A stretch of DNA of 64,000 nt from Camellia lanceoleosa (Eukaryota; Streptophyta; Magnoliopsida; Ericales; Theaceae): NCBI GenBank assembly GCA_025200525.1, contig CM045762.1:121708979-121772978 (forward strand), given 5' to 3'. Every line of letters begins with the position of its first letter. Position 1 is the first letter of the stretch. Below the pieces are notes generated by a model. That model searched no databases. It was not told the origin of the DNA and saw only the letters and a list, made by a program, of their open reading frames with translations. The position numbers and the translations under genes are program-made. This document shows, in pieces, positions 1 to 11,831 of this stretch.

Positions 1-7
1 TTTTGAG

Positions 8-310
8 TCTTCATCAGGCCTGAAAAGAGCCTTGTTTTGGCCTTCTCATTATGTTTTGTTAAGGGTCTTAGGCCATTTGATGCATGCTTTTAGTACTTCA
101 TGTTGTACTCCCTATTTGGTTCATTAAATTGCATGCTTTGTTAGGCTTGCTTAGCTCCTGTATTCAGCCTTCATCAGGCTTAGAAAGTGTCTTATTTTGG
201 CCCATTCTTCATATTTTGTCAAGGGTCCAAAGTTTTTTGGTGTATGCTTATGGTACCTCATGTTATAGCCTTCGTTGGCTCATTATTTCGCATGCTTTGT
301 TTATCATATC
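8..310. repeat. Two degenerate ~160-bp tandem copies inside the giant LTR
   Basis: The block starting with TCTTCATCAGGC near position 8 recurs near 168, followed in both by TTTTGGCC, AAGGGTC and GCATGCTTTGTT at matching spacing. This is internal tandem structure of the LTR and is not coding. Confidence 0.6.
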
Positions 311-734
311 TACACACTGAATTGGGGGATTTCATCTCTTGTAAATATGCATATTTTTGGTCCCTCTTTAATGTTGTAGAACTGTTTTTTTTGGTTTGAG
401 CGTTGTATATACTACTTGCTTTGTAATTCCCCTCTTTTTCCCCATTTTTGCATGCTAATTTTGCCATACTTGTGGTTGTTGTTTGGCCTTGATTTATGCT
501 AAGAAAATGCTATTTTAGGGGCTGCCTTGCTACTGTTTTACATGTTATGTCCATATTGTGCATGTTTAGTAGGGCTGTAGGCCGTTTCGGGTGCATAACA
601 TTGCATTTCGGGCATCGGGTGTAATTTTGTCATAATTCGGGGGCTATTTATGCATCATTTTAGCTGCTGAAATTTGCATTTTTCATATGCCATATGCCAC
701 GTCTCATTTGCATGCCATTTTTGTGCCTTAGGGC

Positions 735-1450
735 CATGCCTTGGTTTGCGTGCCCGTGTGCGCGCATTTTGAGGCAGCTCATTTTCATCTCACGGCATCT
801 TATGTGAGTGCGGCTGAGGTCCTCTCATATTAGTGTAAGCCCAATTTGCCATTTTCATGCTTCTATGCCATTGCCTCGATTTGCGTGCCCGTGTGCACGC
901 ATTTCGAGGCAACTCTTTTTTATCCGCCGGCCTCTTATGTGAGTGTGGCTGAGGCTCACTCATGTTAGTGTAAGTCCATTTTGCATTCCATATCTCATTT
1001 TAGCATCATTGCATCGAGTATGCCACTGCCTCGGTTTGCGTGCCCGTGTGCACGCATTTCGAGGCACTCCATTTTCATCTCTCGGCATCTTATGTGAGTG
1101 TGGCTGAGGCCCTCTCATGTTAGTGTAAGCCCAATTTGCATTTTCATGCCTATATGTCATTGCCTCGGTTTGCGTGCCCGTGTGCACGCATTTCGAGGCA
1201 CTTCATTTCTCATCTCTCGGCTTCTTACGTGAGTGTGGCTGAGGCTCTCTCATGTTAGTATAAGTCCAATTCGCATCCTGTATGCCATTTTAGTTCCATT
1301 GCATTTCGTATGCCATTTTCTCGATTTGCGTGCCCGTGGACACGCATTTCGAGGCATTTCATTTTAGTCTCATTGTATATCATATTTCATGCTTTTATGT
1401 CATCACCTCGATTTGCGTGCCCGCGTGTACGCATTTCGAGGCATCTCATT
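735..1450. repeat. Six-copy tandem array, alternating ~135/155-bp spacing
   Basis: The core TTTGCGTGCCCGTG occurs near 744, 880, 1034, 1169, 1324 and 1411. Each is flanked by CCTCG before and CGAGGCA after, so each core is a short imperfect palindrome (CCTCG...CGAGG). Spacing alternates at about 136, 154, 135 and 155 bp, then shortens to 87. This suggests that a ~290-bp dimer was amplified. Short ORFs here are artefacts of the repeat. Confidence 0.8.
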
Positions 1451-3143
1451 CCCATAACATTGTGTATGTTAGGATTGCATATTAGCTACATTTCATGCAT
1501 ACCATGCATATTGCATTGTGTTCGGGATAGGAGTTAGCCCGGGCACGGGAAACGAGGTGCGTTCCGTACTCTAAGTGACGGAACGGGTCTCAATTCCCAA
1601 GTCACCGACACTCCGGATCATTCATGATGGAGTTAGGTTTTGTTGTAACATTCATGTGCATTCATCCCATATTGAGTTGTGCAAATCGACTCCTCGGCCA
1701 TCATGCATCGACATGCGTGATTGGTGGCACGAGGATCGAGGCATGCATATATTTGTGAAATACATTGCTATGCCCTTTTCCTGCTCTCTGTTGCAGCAAA
1801 ATCAAGGATCAGCAACTTTTCGGAGTCTGACATGCATTTCGAGAAAATTGCAAACAGAGGCTAATTGGGGCATCCCAGTGGATTTCCGTGCGAAGGTAGC
1901 CCAGCATACACTATTCATCAGAAGCAAGGCACCCCTTGGCTTGCATGCCAGTTTACAGTCTTTCTTTATTTAATTTGTCAATTAATTAGAAATTTGTATA
2001 TTTATTCGGACTGTATTATTCTTTCATTTTCGGACTGTATTATTTATTCGGACCCTCTGCGCGAGGGCAAAATTGTAATAAGTGTGCGTGAGTGTGATGT
2101 ATGTCTTCCAACCCCACGTCTTTCTCCCTTTTATTTACCTGCTTACGATGGTTAGATATAGGGCATATTTCAATTAGCATACAGTATGACAGCATGTTTG
2201 CATCATTCATCTGTTTTGCATGCACCGGGCTTGGCGCATCATACTAACTGCATTTGTATTTCAATTCCAAAATGAATACATGTTAACTGTAGCATTTCAT
2301 ATACCATGTTTAGAATAGCCGAGCCTGCTATAGTTGCATTTTGCATGTGTTGCATTAGGCATTTCAGCATATTTAGGATTCATGCATGATTTCTAATCAT
2401 TTTCCTGTTTTGGCTTGGAGTACTCGGTGAGTTTTATGCTTTAGCATCCTTGCATGCGTGTGAGTGTTACCATGAATAGCATGCTTACCATGAGGCTATA
2501 TGCTTATATGATATAACTGCCTTGAATGCCTGTGGGTGGAGGTTGAGTTATCTGAATTGGAATAATTCATCAAATGCTTGTTTTAAGCCCACTAGATAGT
2601 GGCAAAATCATGTTTTCTAAGCCCACCCGAGGGTGGCAAATCCGCGTCTTAGCCTACTTGCGGGTAGCACCATCAAACCATTTTCAAACAAACAAGCATG
2701 AAATGTTTTGTTCCAATTCAGGCGATTCAGTCTATACTTGTATGCTGTGCGCATCACATAGTAACCTAGGCTAATAACCGGAATAAGAACGCACAAAGTT
2801 TTCAAAAACAGATATCATGGTTAGTAGAGGCCGGTCTTTGGCCGGGCGAGCGGGGGTGCTCACGATGTGACCTTCCCCAATCGTACCCAAGTTCCCGAGC
2901 CAACTTTGGTGATGACGGACACGTGGCCTTTGGCACCGAGTTAGGGTTTCCTAAATTTCCCATTTTAAAAATATTTAGGTGGCGACTCTGTTATCTGGCA
3001 AAGCAGTCCATGTTTGGCACTTCTTTCAAAAAAGCTGTTTTTCTTCAAAACGATTTGCCGGATTTGGACTCTTTGGTTCAAGATTTGGAACCGCGACAAA
3101 ATCGAGTCCGAACTGTAGCGAGGTCCCTCGCGGGCTTGTTACA

Positions 3144-3718
3144 GCAGTGAATACAATACTGAGAATCTCTAGGATGTGTTTACAAGTAGGCTACAAGTAC
3201 TATCAATTGTCATTTTTACCAGTACTACCCCGAAGGCTCGGCACCTATCTGCGTGGGTTTTTGGACTTTCACTAAGGACACACAAGCCAACATTATACTA
3301 CAACTACACTCTTACCCAGATTTACCAAGATATTCACCATTTTTTCTTCAAAACAATAACCATTTTCAATGTGTTAAATATGTTATAATGCTCAATGCAA
3401 TAGATGAGAAATTAGTTTCAATTCACCTAATTCTCATTCAATTTCTACAACAATCATAACTATCCTCTACCGATGACCCAAAATAAATATCTCTATACAG
3501 ATAATTAATTTTCAACACAGATATACTTTCCAACATTTTCAAATAGGAGTGATAATTCATATCCAACTCCACCATTATCATCATCATCATCATTCTAATT
3601 TCATAATACCAACATTAATTTTAATTTCTCTTTACAAAACCAAATATTCACATTTTCGGGCAAAACCCCATTTTCTTTACAAAACAATTTCAAAGGTAAA
3701 AATACATTGTTTTACCAA
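3144..3718 (-). mobile_element. Fragment of the 3' LTR of a gypsy element
   Basis: From 3144 the sequence matches 12420-12590: CAGTGAATACAA, then GTGTTT, TAGGCTACAAG and a CGAAGGCTCGGCACCTATC-type block. The reverse complement also matches 46690-46940. It is bounded by two giant LTRs, so it is a piece of one LTR cut by later insertions. Its other piece is 9029-9933. Confidence 0.7.
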
Positions 3719-3889
3719 TGTAGACACCCTATTTTGACCGATTTTAAGACTTAGACGTCATCGTTTGAGCGCTCGATGATTGTGAATGTTTGTGTTCGTT
3801 TCGAGTTTTTTCAGAGTTTTCGGCTGAGTGCCTTGCCTCCGGGCCTCTGAACTCTTTGTGTTTTGGCTCGATTTGTGGACCAAGCCTTG

Positions 3890-4640
3890 TTGACCTTGCC
3901 TAGAGGGAGAGAGAGGTCCGTAGACCACTTTTTGTGGTCGTAGACCACTTTTCCCTCTGGTAAGCCAGTTTCCGGTTTCCGGAGCCTTTGACCAGGTGCC
4001 TTGTCTTGCTTCCCTTTTGGTTTGGTTTTGAACCAAACCTTGTTTTCCCTTCCCTGGAGGGAGAGAGAGGTCTGTAGACCACTTTTTCCTCTTGGAGACT
4101 AGTTTCCGGTTTTCGGAGCCTTCGGCCGTGCGTCTTGTCTCGGGACCGCTTAACGTTCTCCTCTTGACTTGGTTTTCGAACCATGTCTTGTTGCCTTTGC
4201 CTAGAGGGACACTGAGGTCTTGGAGACCACTTTTTGTGGTCGTAGACCACTTTTCCCTTGTGGTCCACTTTTGGTGCCCATAGACTAGTTTTTTAGGCTT
4301 CCAGCTGCGTGCTTTGTCCCCCGGACTTTCGTCTTTCATTCTTTTTGGTTTGTTTTTGGTACAAATCTTGTTTTCCTTGCTTGGAGGGTGGAATAAGGGT
4401 TGGAGACCAGTTTCTCTCCCTGAAAACCACTTTTCTTCCCTGCCAGCCAGTTTTTTGGTCGGCCATTTGGTCTTGGTGGTCTTTAGACCACCAAAAGTGG
4501 TCGGCAGCCATGCCACCACCTTGCTTTTTATGTGCAGACCACTCCTCTCCCTGGCCGACCACTTTTCTTTCTGGGAGACCACTTTCATTGGTCGGCCAAC
4601 CAGTGTAAGTAGCTGGCCAACCACTTCAAGTGGTCGGTAG
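3890..4640. repeat. Array of GACCACTTTT-type short repeats
   Basis: The motif AGACCACTTTT recurs many times, often with its complement AAGTGGTC nearby, producing many short hairpins. The same motif reappears around 7465-7510 in the same LTR. The bias gives an open minus-strand frame rich in KWS/KVV repeats. Confidence 0.75.
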
Positions 4641-4776
4641 CTTTCCTGCACCTTTCTAAAGATCTTTTCTTGCCAGCTGTGACAGCTGGTGAGCACAGAA
4701 ACCATCCTCCATACATGTGTATGGAGGGATGGCTTGGAGCTCTTGGCTTCCTCAACAAGCTTGTTGCTTATTTTTC

Positions 4777-4784
4777 TATATAAG
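4777..4784 (+). promoter_or_regulatory. Putative LTR promoter TATA box
   Basis: TATATAAG sits in a stretch followed by a pyrimidine-rich leader (CTCTCTCCTTTCTCC), about 1.06 kb from the LTR start. This is a plausible U3/R promoter. Transcription is not shown. Confidence 0.5.
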
Positions 4785-5410
4785 GGAGGCCCTCTCTCCT
4801 TTCTCCAGGTTGAGAAAAAAGTGGTTGAGAGCTATACATACATCTTTATCTCTATATTTTTGCTTCATATTTGTGCTCAAAAGTGTAGTTTCTTCACACT
4901 TTTTCACACAAACACATAGTGAAACACCATACTCTTGGAGTTGAGGCACCTAGAAGCTGGTTTTGGTGTTTTTGATTTGGTTTGAGTTCAGAAAAACTGC
5001 TGGAGTTGCAGCTTTGAAGTTGTTCTTCAAGGGTCAACTAGCCCTTTAAAGCTTTATTTTGATTAAGCTTTTAGACCTATTTGCATGCTTATTTTGGCTT
5101 GACTTTCTACTGCAAAAAGTTCTAATTTCAAGTGTTCTAAATGTTTGTTTAAGGCCTTGTTGGTGTTGGGAGTGGTCTATCCCCTCTTGTGCCTTGTTTG
5201 GCCTTGTTTTTGTGCTATCCTTTTAAGCTATTGGGACCACCTCTTTTGGGCCTTCTCACCACTGAAACTCAGAGGAATTTCAGTGGTGGAAAGTGTGTTT
5301 TGAAGTCCCAAATAGGAGGGGGTCATCCCCTCTCCTTGTATCTTGAAGGCTTGCCTTATTAGCCTCATGTTTAAGCATGGTTTTCTAGCATGTGTTGGCT
5401 TGTTCTCAAC

Positions 5411-6640
5411 TTGTTTTTGGTGTTATTTTGACATGGCATACCTCTGTCTTAGCTTGGTTGAGTCACCACTTGCATGCATTCTACGCTTGTAGTGTAATCT
5501 TGCATGCTAGCCTAACATGCATCATGCTTTGGACCATCATTCTAGCATGATTTTGGCTAAATTCCAGGAAGATTTTACTCATGTTTTACCATGATTAAGC
5601 TCTGATTTATATTGTTTTAGTCATGCATGCCATGCTTTGTATAGCCATAGTGCATTCTAGCTCACTAGCTTTGAGTTTCCAAGCCACTAGCATGCATTGC
5701 TTGGGCTATTTGCATGATTTGGCATCATTTGTTATGTGATTTCAGAGCATGTTTCATTGCCATGTCCTCACATCTTTCACTCATTCAATGCTTTGGAGGG
5801 TTGGTATTTTATGCCTTAAGTATGAGCCATCGTGTATGCCATCTTGCCTAGGCTTTTAGGCCACCATTTCAGTGTGTTTTGGGTGTTGTTTTTCCATGAT
5901 ACAACTCTATTTTTGGTTGGTTAAAGCATCCCTCATTTTCTTCTTACACTTGTAGTGTAATTTCTCTTTAATAGTCTTGCATGCCTAATGAGTGAGCTTG
6001 TTATTCTAGAATGTGTTGACTTGGTATTAGCCCATTTTTAGTATTAATTTGACATGCCATAACTCTGATTTTTATTGGTAAAGTCATCTCATACTTGGTT
6101 TTGGTAGGTGTAGTATACCCTTCCTTATTGGCCTTGCATACTCCATGCTTCATGCCTTTTATGCTATCTTGTTTTAGCTCTAGTCCATGCATGTTTTTCA
6201 TTGTTTTGGAATGCTCTAGGATTGTTTTGGGTTGTATTAGCCATATGCTTCATGTATTGCATAGCTATAGTGCAAGTGCCTATGCTAGTTTCAAGCTTTG
6301 AGTCTCCTAGCATGCTTCATTTGTAACATGTGCATGATTTGGCATCATTTGTTATGTGATTTCAGAGCATGTTTCATTTCTATGTCCTCATATCTTTCAC
6401 CCTTTGAGTGCCTCTAAGGGTCATGCCATTGTTACCTTATTTGTGGCCTAGCTTGTATGCATGCATGCCTAGACCTTTGAGCTCCCCTCTTAGCATGTTT
6501 TGATCTTTGTTTTGACCTAATTAAGCTCTGTTTGTGGCTGGTTCATCCATTTGTGCCATGCATTGCATGCCTCTTGTCTAGTCTCATTCACTAGCTTTCA
6601 TGTTTAAGGGCTCTTGCATGCCATACTTGTGTTGTTTGAG
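5411..6640. repeat. ~620-bp direct duplication inside the giant LTR
   Basis: TGCATGATTTGGCATCATTT occurs at 5711 and 6331, with long flanking similarity including GACATG(G/C)CATA near 5430 and 6050. A third, more degenerate piece is near 6640. It explains part of the unusual LTR length. Confidence 0.75.
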
Positions 6641-9028
6641 TGGTTTGGCACCATTTCATACATGATTTCAGTGCATTTAGTGTTGTCACACTTCCATATA
6701 TGTCACTCCTTGATCATGTTTGAGAGTTGTGTTGTTATGCTTAGTTGATAGGGCCCTCACATGAGCATGTGTTCTTGGCCCTTTTGTGCCTTAGTTTTGA
6801 TGCATTTTGGCCACTGTTTTAGGTATGACTAAGGTCTGTCCATATTCGGTTTAAGTCCATATAGCATGTTGTTTGCATTTTGTTGCATTGCATTGCATTG
6901 TGTTCACATGTTGTTGGCATGTTATTACATCGCATTGTTGTTTGCATGCTTTTGTTGCATTGCATTGTGTTTGTATGCCATTAGCGTTGCTAGGTTGATT
7001 ATGTTGCATTAGCATTGTTCGCATGCCATTAGCATAGATAAGTTGATCATGTTGCATTAGCATTGTTTGCATGCCATTAGCTTTGATAGGTTAAGCATGT
7101 TCCATGCATTACATTGTGTTTGGATCGGGCGTTGATCCAAACACGAGAAACGAGGGATGTTTCATACTTGAAGTGATGAAACATGCCTCATTTCTCGATC
7201 GCCGACCCTCTTGATCATGCATGATAGAGGTTGAGGCTTTATGTGTTATTTGTGCATTCATTCACATTGATTCGTGCAATCTTGGCTTCTCGGCCACCGT
7301 GCATTGCGATGCATGGTTGGTAGCCCGAGAGTCGAGAACTATACTCCCTTGAGCTTGAGAAATGATAGGGAGAGTGGTTGTGCACACATGTCTTGCAAAT
7401 ACACTGCCGTGCCCCTTCTTGTTCTCTATTGCAGCAAACTGGAGAAGTGCAGAATTTTCTGGTCGGCAGACCAGTAAAAGTGGCTGGCCGACCACTTTTT
7501 CTGGTCTGCAGCAAAGGTAGGTAGTCGGCCATACTTCTGGAGGTGCCCATGATGGAGCAGAAGCCATCTGTAGGTTTGTGCAGTGTTCTGAAAACAAATG
7601 CAAACAGAGGCAAGTTGGGGCATCGTGATGGATTTCTGAATGAGGCAACTGAGCATGCATGCGCTTCTCACTCCGAGGCCCTTTCTATTTGCTTTACTTT
7701 GTTGCTTTGCTTAAGCTAGCTAATGCTTTGGTTTTGTACTTAATTAGTTAATGCGCTTAACTATTCAATTTGTGTTGTAATAACTAATTAGTTAACTAGG
7801 ATTAGTTAATTAGTTTCATCTTGTAAGAATTAGTTTAATTAGCATAGATTAACTGGTTAGCTTATTATTTGGACCCTCCGTCGAGAGGGCGAATTTTGTA
7901 ATAAGTGTGCATGTGTGTGTGCATGTCTTCCAACCCTCATTTCTTTCTCCCTTTTATTTAACGGCTTTCAGTGGTTAGTTTTAGGGCATATTCCAATTAG
8001 CATCCTTATGCTTGTATACGTGCATCATTCATTTTGTCTTGCGTGCACCGGGCTCGGCGTATCATACAAACTGCATTGTATTTCAATACTAATTTGAATA
8101 CATGTTATCAAGTTGCATTCACATGACATCTTAGAATAGTCGAGCTTATTTTAGTTGCATTTTACATGTGTTGCATTAGGTATCTTGTATAACTAGGATC
8201 ATGCATTGATTTCTAATTGGTTTCTTTTTTGGCTCGGAGTACACTGTGAGTGTTTACACTTTAGCATACTGCATGAGTATGAGTGTTGTCATGTTAGCAT
8301 GCTTGCCATGAGGCTAACTACTTAATTGATTAACTGCATGAATGCCTGTGGATGAAAGCTTCATTGCTTGAATTGGAATAATTCATCAAAATGTACGTTT
8401 TAAGCCCACTTTGCGGAGTGGCAAAATCATGTTATTTCAAGCCCACCTTGTTTGGTGGCAAATCCGCATTTCAGCCTACTTGCGAGTAACATCTTTCAAA
8501 CCATTTTCGAAAAACAAACATGAGATGTTTTGTTCCAAATCGAGCGATTTAGTCTATACTTGTATGCTGTGTGCATCACATAGTAAGTTAGATTAATAAC
8601 CGGAATAAGAACACATGTGTTTTCAAAAACAACATATCATGTTAGTAAAAGTCGATCTTTGATCGGGCACGAGCGGGGGTGCTCATTTCAGGACCTTCCC
8701 CTCTTGTACTCAAGTTCTCGAGCTGAGGCAACTTTGGTGATGACGGACACGTGGCCTTAGGCACGAGTTAGGGTTTCCTAAATTTCCCAAAATAAAATAT
8801 TTACGTGGCGACTCTGAAATCTGGTAAAGCAGTCCATGTTCGGCGTTTTTTGATTAAAATCGATTTTTCAAAACAATTTGCCGGATTTGGACTCTGTGGT
8901 GATTTATCAGTCTTACATTGCACTTTGTGAGATTAGATTCAGAACCGTGAGAGGAGTCCGAACTGTAGTAGCTAGAACGACAATTCGCGCCCTCACGCAC
9001 GGAGCGGAGTTCGGGGCTGTCTATACAC

Positions 9029-9933
9029 AACTCAACCACATTTACAATTCTACAACCATTTTCAAGGATCCATTTGAAAATCCCTCTTTTGATTTCAATA
9101 CCAAAACCCTAGATTTTTGTCAAAATTCCCAAATCTCATGATTTCTTTGAAAAGACAAATAACTAACTTAAAAATCATACTAAAGTGTGGAGAAATCCTT
9201 ACCTCAAAGACAAGGACCAAGAAGAACAAGAGTTATAACTTGATGAAGCCGAAAACGAATTTTGTTCCGATCAGATGAAAGCTCTAGTTAAGCCCTACCT
9301 TTTTCTCCAAAGGACAAGGGTTGAGAAACCACTAGATCAAGGTGTATTCGAGGGCAGAAGATGAGTTATAGAGAAAGAGTGTCTAGATTTAGGGTTTGGA
9401 GGTGTTTAGAGAGATATATGAAAAAGTGACTTAAAAATATGACTTTACGGACTGATATACTCGCAAACTGCTCGAGCGTAGGAATGGTCGCTCGAGCGAC
9501 TAGATACAATAAAAGAGACCGCTGGAGTGAACAAAGTACCGCTCAAGCGAAGAACACCACCTTTTCAGTACCTTGTAGGCCAGCAAAAGTACTAAGAGTT
9601 CTAAAAGACCGCTTGAGTGCAAGAAGGACTGCTCAAGCCAAGACCGCTCGAGCGCAAAAAACACCACTCGATCAAATAATGCCATACTCCTAGTAGTTTT
9701 GCAAACCTGCAAAAGTACTAGAAGTTCTCAAAGTTCGCTCAAGCGAACAAGCCAAAAACAGGACAACAATAGTTTGAAAAACTAACTCCCAACCTGTTTC
9801 AAACACAACCAAGGCACTTCCATAACCAAACTCAACAAGGAACGAGACAAAACAGGACATGAATAACCATCAAGACAAGAAAACCCGGATCCAAAACCAT
9901 GAACGGGTCAGGTTTAAACCATAATCTCTATAA
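9029..9933 (-). mobile_element. Start of the 3' LTR of the degenerate gypsy element
   Basis: Reading leftwards from the polypurine tract at 9934-9944, this continues into 3718-3144 once the giant LTR is removed. It carries many copies of a CGCTCGAGCG-like motif (9470-9740) that also mark the LTRs at 15.9, 43.9 and 46.0 kb. Similarity to 43740-44430 in opposite orientation supports an LTR. Confidence 0.7.
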
Positions 9934-9944
9934 CCTCCCCCTTT
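9934..9944 (-). other. Polypurine tract of the gypsy element
   Basis: On the minus strand, AAAGGGGGAGG follows a TTTCGGGGATGAAATTCC stretch. This is the usual end of the internal region of Ty3/gypsy elements, just before the 3' LTR. Confidence 0.65.
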
Positions 9945-10191
9945 AAGGAATTTCATCCCCGAAATTTTAAAATCAACACAATAATCGTTGTATTTAAATC
10001 AACATAACAAAGATCCAACCATCCTCATAACCATGACTTATCTACCGGTCATTCATTCTCATAATAATAATAAACAAGGTTCTCAATACTGAATATACAA
10101 TTCACATTATCAAAACATACACAATGTTAACATTTGATTAACATAATAAGATCTTCCTTATAAGTTTTCAAATATCAACAAAAAGGTTCGG

Positions 10192-10600
10192 ATACTTCTC
10201 ATGAACTTCAGCCTCACGTTTCCAAGTCGTTTCCTCAACCCCGTGGTGTCTCTACAACACCTTTACCAATAGAATTGTCTTATCTCGCAAGACTTGGTCT
10301 CGCATGTCTAAGACTCTAGCTGGTCTCTTCTCATACGAGGCATCCTCATCTACGTCTAACTTGGTCCAATCCAACACTTGTGACTGATCGGGCTCATACT
10401 TCTGAAGCATACAGATATGAAACACATTATAAATCTCGAAAAGCTGTGGCGACAAGGCCAAACGATAAGCTACCTCCCCAATACGCTCTAGGATCTTAAA
10501 AGGCCCAATGACCCTCCCTGACCACTTCTCCTAGAACCAGAACTTGGTACCGGGAAAGTGGACCTAGATTGTGTTCCCTAGGACTACTGTGGATTAGAAC
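10192..10600 (-). pseudogene. Gypsy pol remnant: C-terminal end of integrase
   Basis: The minus-strand translation runs from a GPFKILERIGEVAYRLAL stretch through IYNVFHICMLQKYEPD, RPARVLDMRDQVLRDK and VKVL to RHHGVEETTWKREAE. This is the conserved extreme C-terminus of plant Ty3/gypsy polyproteins, downstream of the integrase core. A stop interrupts VKVL/RHHG, and others lie upstream. Protease, reverse transcriptase, RNase H and the integrase catalytic core are absent, and this piece lies directly after gag. It is a dead remnant. Confidence 0.85.
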
Positions 10601-10624
10601 CCCTCTGTCTTTTACTGTCCCGAG

Positions 10625-11433
10625 TCTCTCCCTAAACCTCCTGATTCCTTTACTTAGAGCTCCTCACTCGCTCCTCCTTAGTCTGAATCACGGTCTCTAA
10701 GTGAGTCGCTGCTTCCACAAGACGACCGTAATCCCTAATCATGGATGCGACCTCCTTAAAAAGGAGTTTGGTCTTCAACCTCTTCCCAAACTCCAAACAA
10801 CGGTGTTTCTCCGTTGCTACTAGCTTAAGTGCAAAGCTTGACAGACTAGTGAAGGTAGCCTCAAACTTGGCCACCGGTGTGTTAATATTGCTTGAGCTTC
10901 AAAAACTGCTCCCTCAACCTCTCTCTAACTGTGAGGGGTAAAAACTTACCTTGGAAGACGTTGACAAAAGCCTCCCAAGTCACTCCAATGTGCCCATGCA
11001 CAAACTTTTACCACTGACCCGCATCTCTCTTTAGCTAGAATGATGCCAAGGTCACTCTTAACCCATCGTCCTTGATGCCAAGCATCTTGAACGTCCTTAC
11101 CATCTGCTTTAGCCACTGATCCGCCTTTAGTGGCTCCTTCGGATCCCCCAAAAACTCATCCAGATTCGACTGGAAGAACTCCTTCTTCAAAAATGATGGC
11201 CATGTCTTAGCAACATGGGTCTAGATTTGATTCTCAGCTCTGAGAATGTCCATAGATTCCCGCAAAGCTTCAATCATCTCAGGGGCTAAAATGCCCATGG
11301 CCTGCTGACCAATTGGTTTGGCCACATTGGCCTGACCAACCGCTTCCTTCTGTGTCGGAATATCATTTGGTAACAACACCTTCTACCGTCTAGGCCTGCC
11401 ACGCCTACCACCACCACGTTCACGTTCTGACAT
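10625..11433 (-). pseudogene. Gypsy gag remnant
   Basis: The minus-strand start MSERERGGGRRGRPRR at 11433 is followed at once by a stop. After that come recognisable gag pieces: MGILAPEMIEALRESM, DPKEPLKADQWLKQM, FKMLGIKDD, VTWEAFVNVFQGKFLP, and a C-terminal part with LELVAT/KLVATEKHRCLEFGKRL. This order matches the Retrotrans_gag capsid region of Ty3/gypsy elements. Several stops (for example after LASF and after LKQY) show it is inactive. It lies between the primer-binding site at 11817-11828 and the pol end at 10600. Confidence 0.85.
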
Positions 11434-11816
11434 CCTAATGAAGGTAACATAAGATAATAACATATTTACAAATGTGCTGAAGCTAATTCACTCTCCTAAT
11501 GTGGTAGACAATAATTAATTCACTCCACATAAGCATATAGTCACATAAACACATACGAATTTCCTTTCTAGATAATGATCATCCAGCGATGTTGCCAGAG
11601 TTCCAGTTAGAAATAACAGTGATCAAGTGTTCTTCTAACAGGACTTCTAGAAACTCATAGACCTAATCAATATCTTAGAAATTAAATCTCATACTTGCTT
11701 AGTCACATAAACATGTTATCACATAGCCTATCAGGTTTATTCCTGATATCATATAGCAAGGGAACCCATTGTAGTAATAACCACTTCCCACGATCCCAAA
11801 GTATTCAAACTTGGTA

Positions 11817-11828
11817 GCTCTAATACCA
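11817..11828 (-). other. Primer-binding site (initiator tRNA-Met type)
   Basis: On the minus strand this reads TGGTATTAGAGC, three bases after the LTR end GGGGCGTTACA. The usual plant PBS for initiator tRNA-Met is TGGTATCAGAGC, so one base has changed. Confidence 0.8.
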
Positions 11829-11831
11829 AGT

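Larger units (their letters stand above)
1..3143 (+). mobile_element. Giant LTR (Ogre/Tat type), 5'-truncated by the window edge
   Basis: The last ~1.6 kb runs parallel to the second giant LTR at 3719-9028. Both hold the same ordered landmarks: a conserved block near 1540/7140, a GGTGGCGACTCTG block (2979 here, 8804 there) and a GCCGGATTTGGACTCT block (3057/8879). It ends in TTGTTACA at 3143, where a gypsy LTR sequence resumes. I see no gag or pol beside it, so it is probably a solo LTR or the end of a larger element lying to the left. Its 5' half differs from the second copy, so the two are different subfamilies. Ogre/Tat affiliation is an inference from LTR size and the terminal motifs. Confidence 0.7.
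3719..9028 (+). mobile_element. Solo giant LTR, ~5.3 kb (Ogre/Tat type)
   Basis: It starts TGTAGACACCC at 3719 and ends TGTCTATACA at 9028, which are near-complementary termini as expected for TG...CA LTR ends. A TATA box (4777-4784) lies about 1.06 kb in. No gag or pol follows, and gypsy LTR sequence resumes on both sides, so this is a solo LTR. Target duplication is unconvincing (ACCAA on the left, CAACT on the right). The long minus-strand reading frame over 3758-4705 is repeat-driven and I do not call it a gene. Confidence 0.7.

Noticed and set aside
2980..2990. TGGCGACTCTG as a tRNA-Arg primer-binding site after the LTR
   Set aside because: The same block plus the following ~160-220 bp is present in both giant LTRs and ends in the complementary terminus (TGTCTATACA at 9028), so the motif seems to be inside the LTR.
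3758..4705. 315-residue minus-strand open frame
   Set aside because: It lies wholly in the GACCACTTTT repeat field of a giant LTR, has repeated KWS/KVV blocks and matches no family I know. The repeat keeps all phases relatively free of stops.
7262..7660. Overlapping 120-130-residue minus-strand frames
   Set aside because: Within the giant LTR, three frames open at once, no domain, no homologue recognised.
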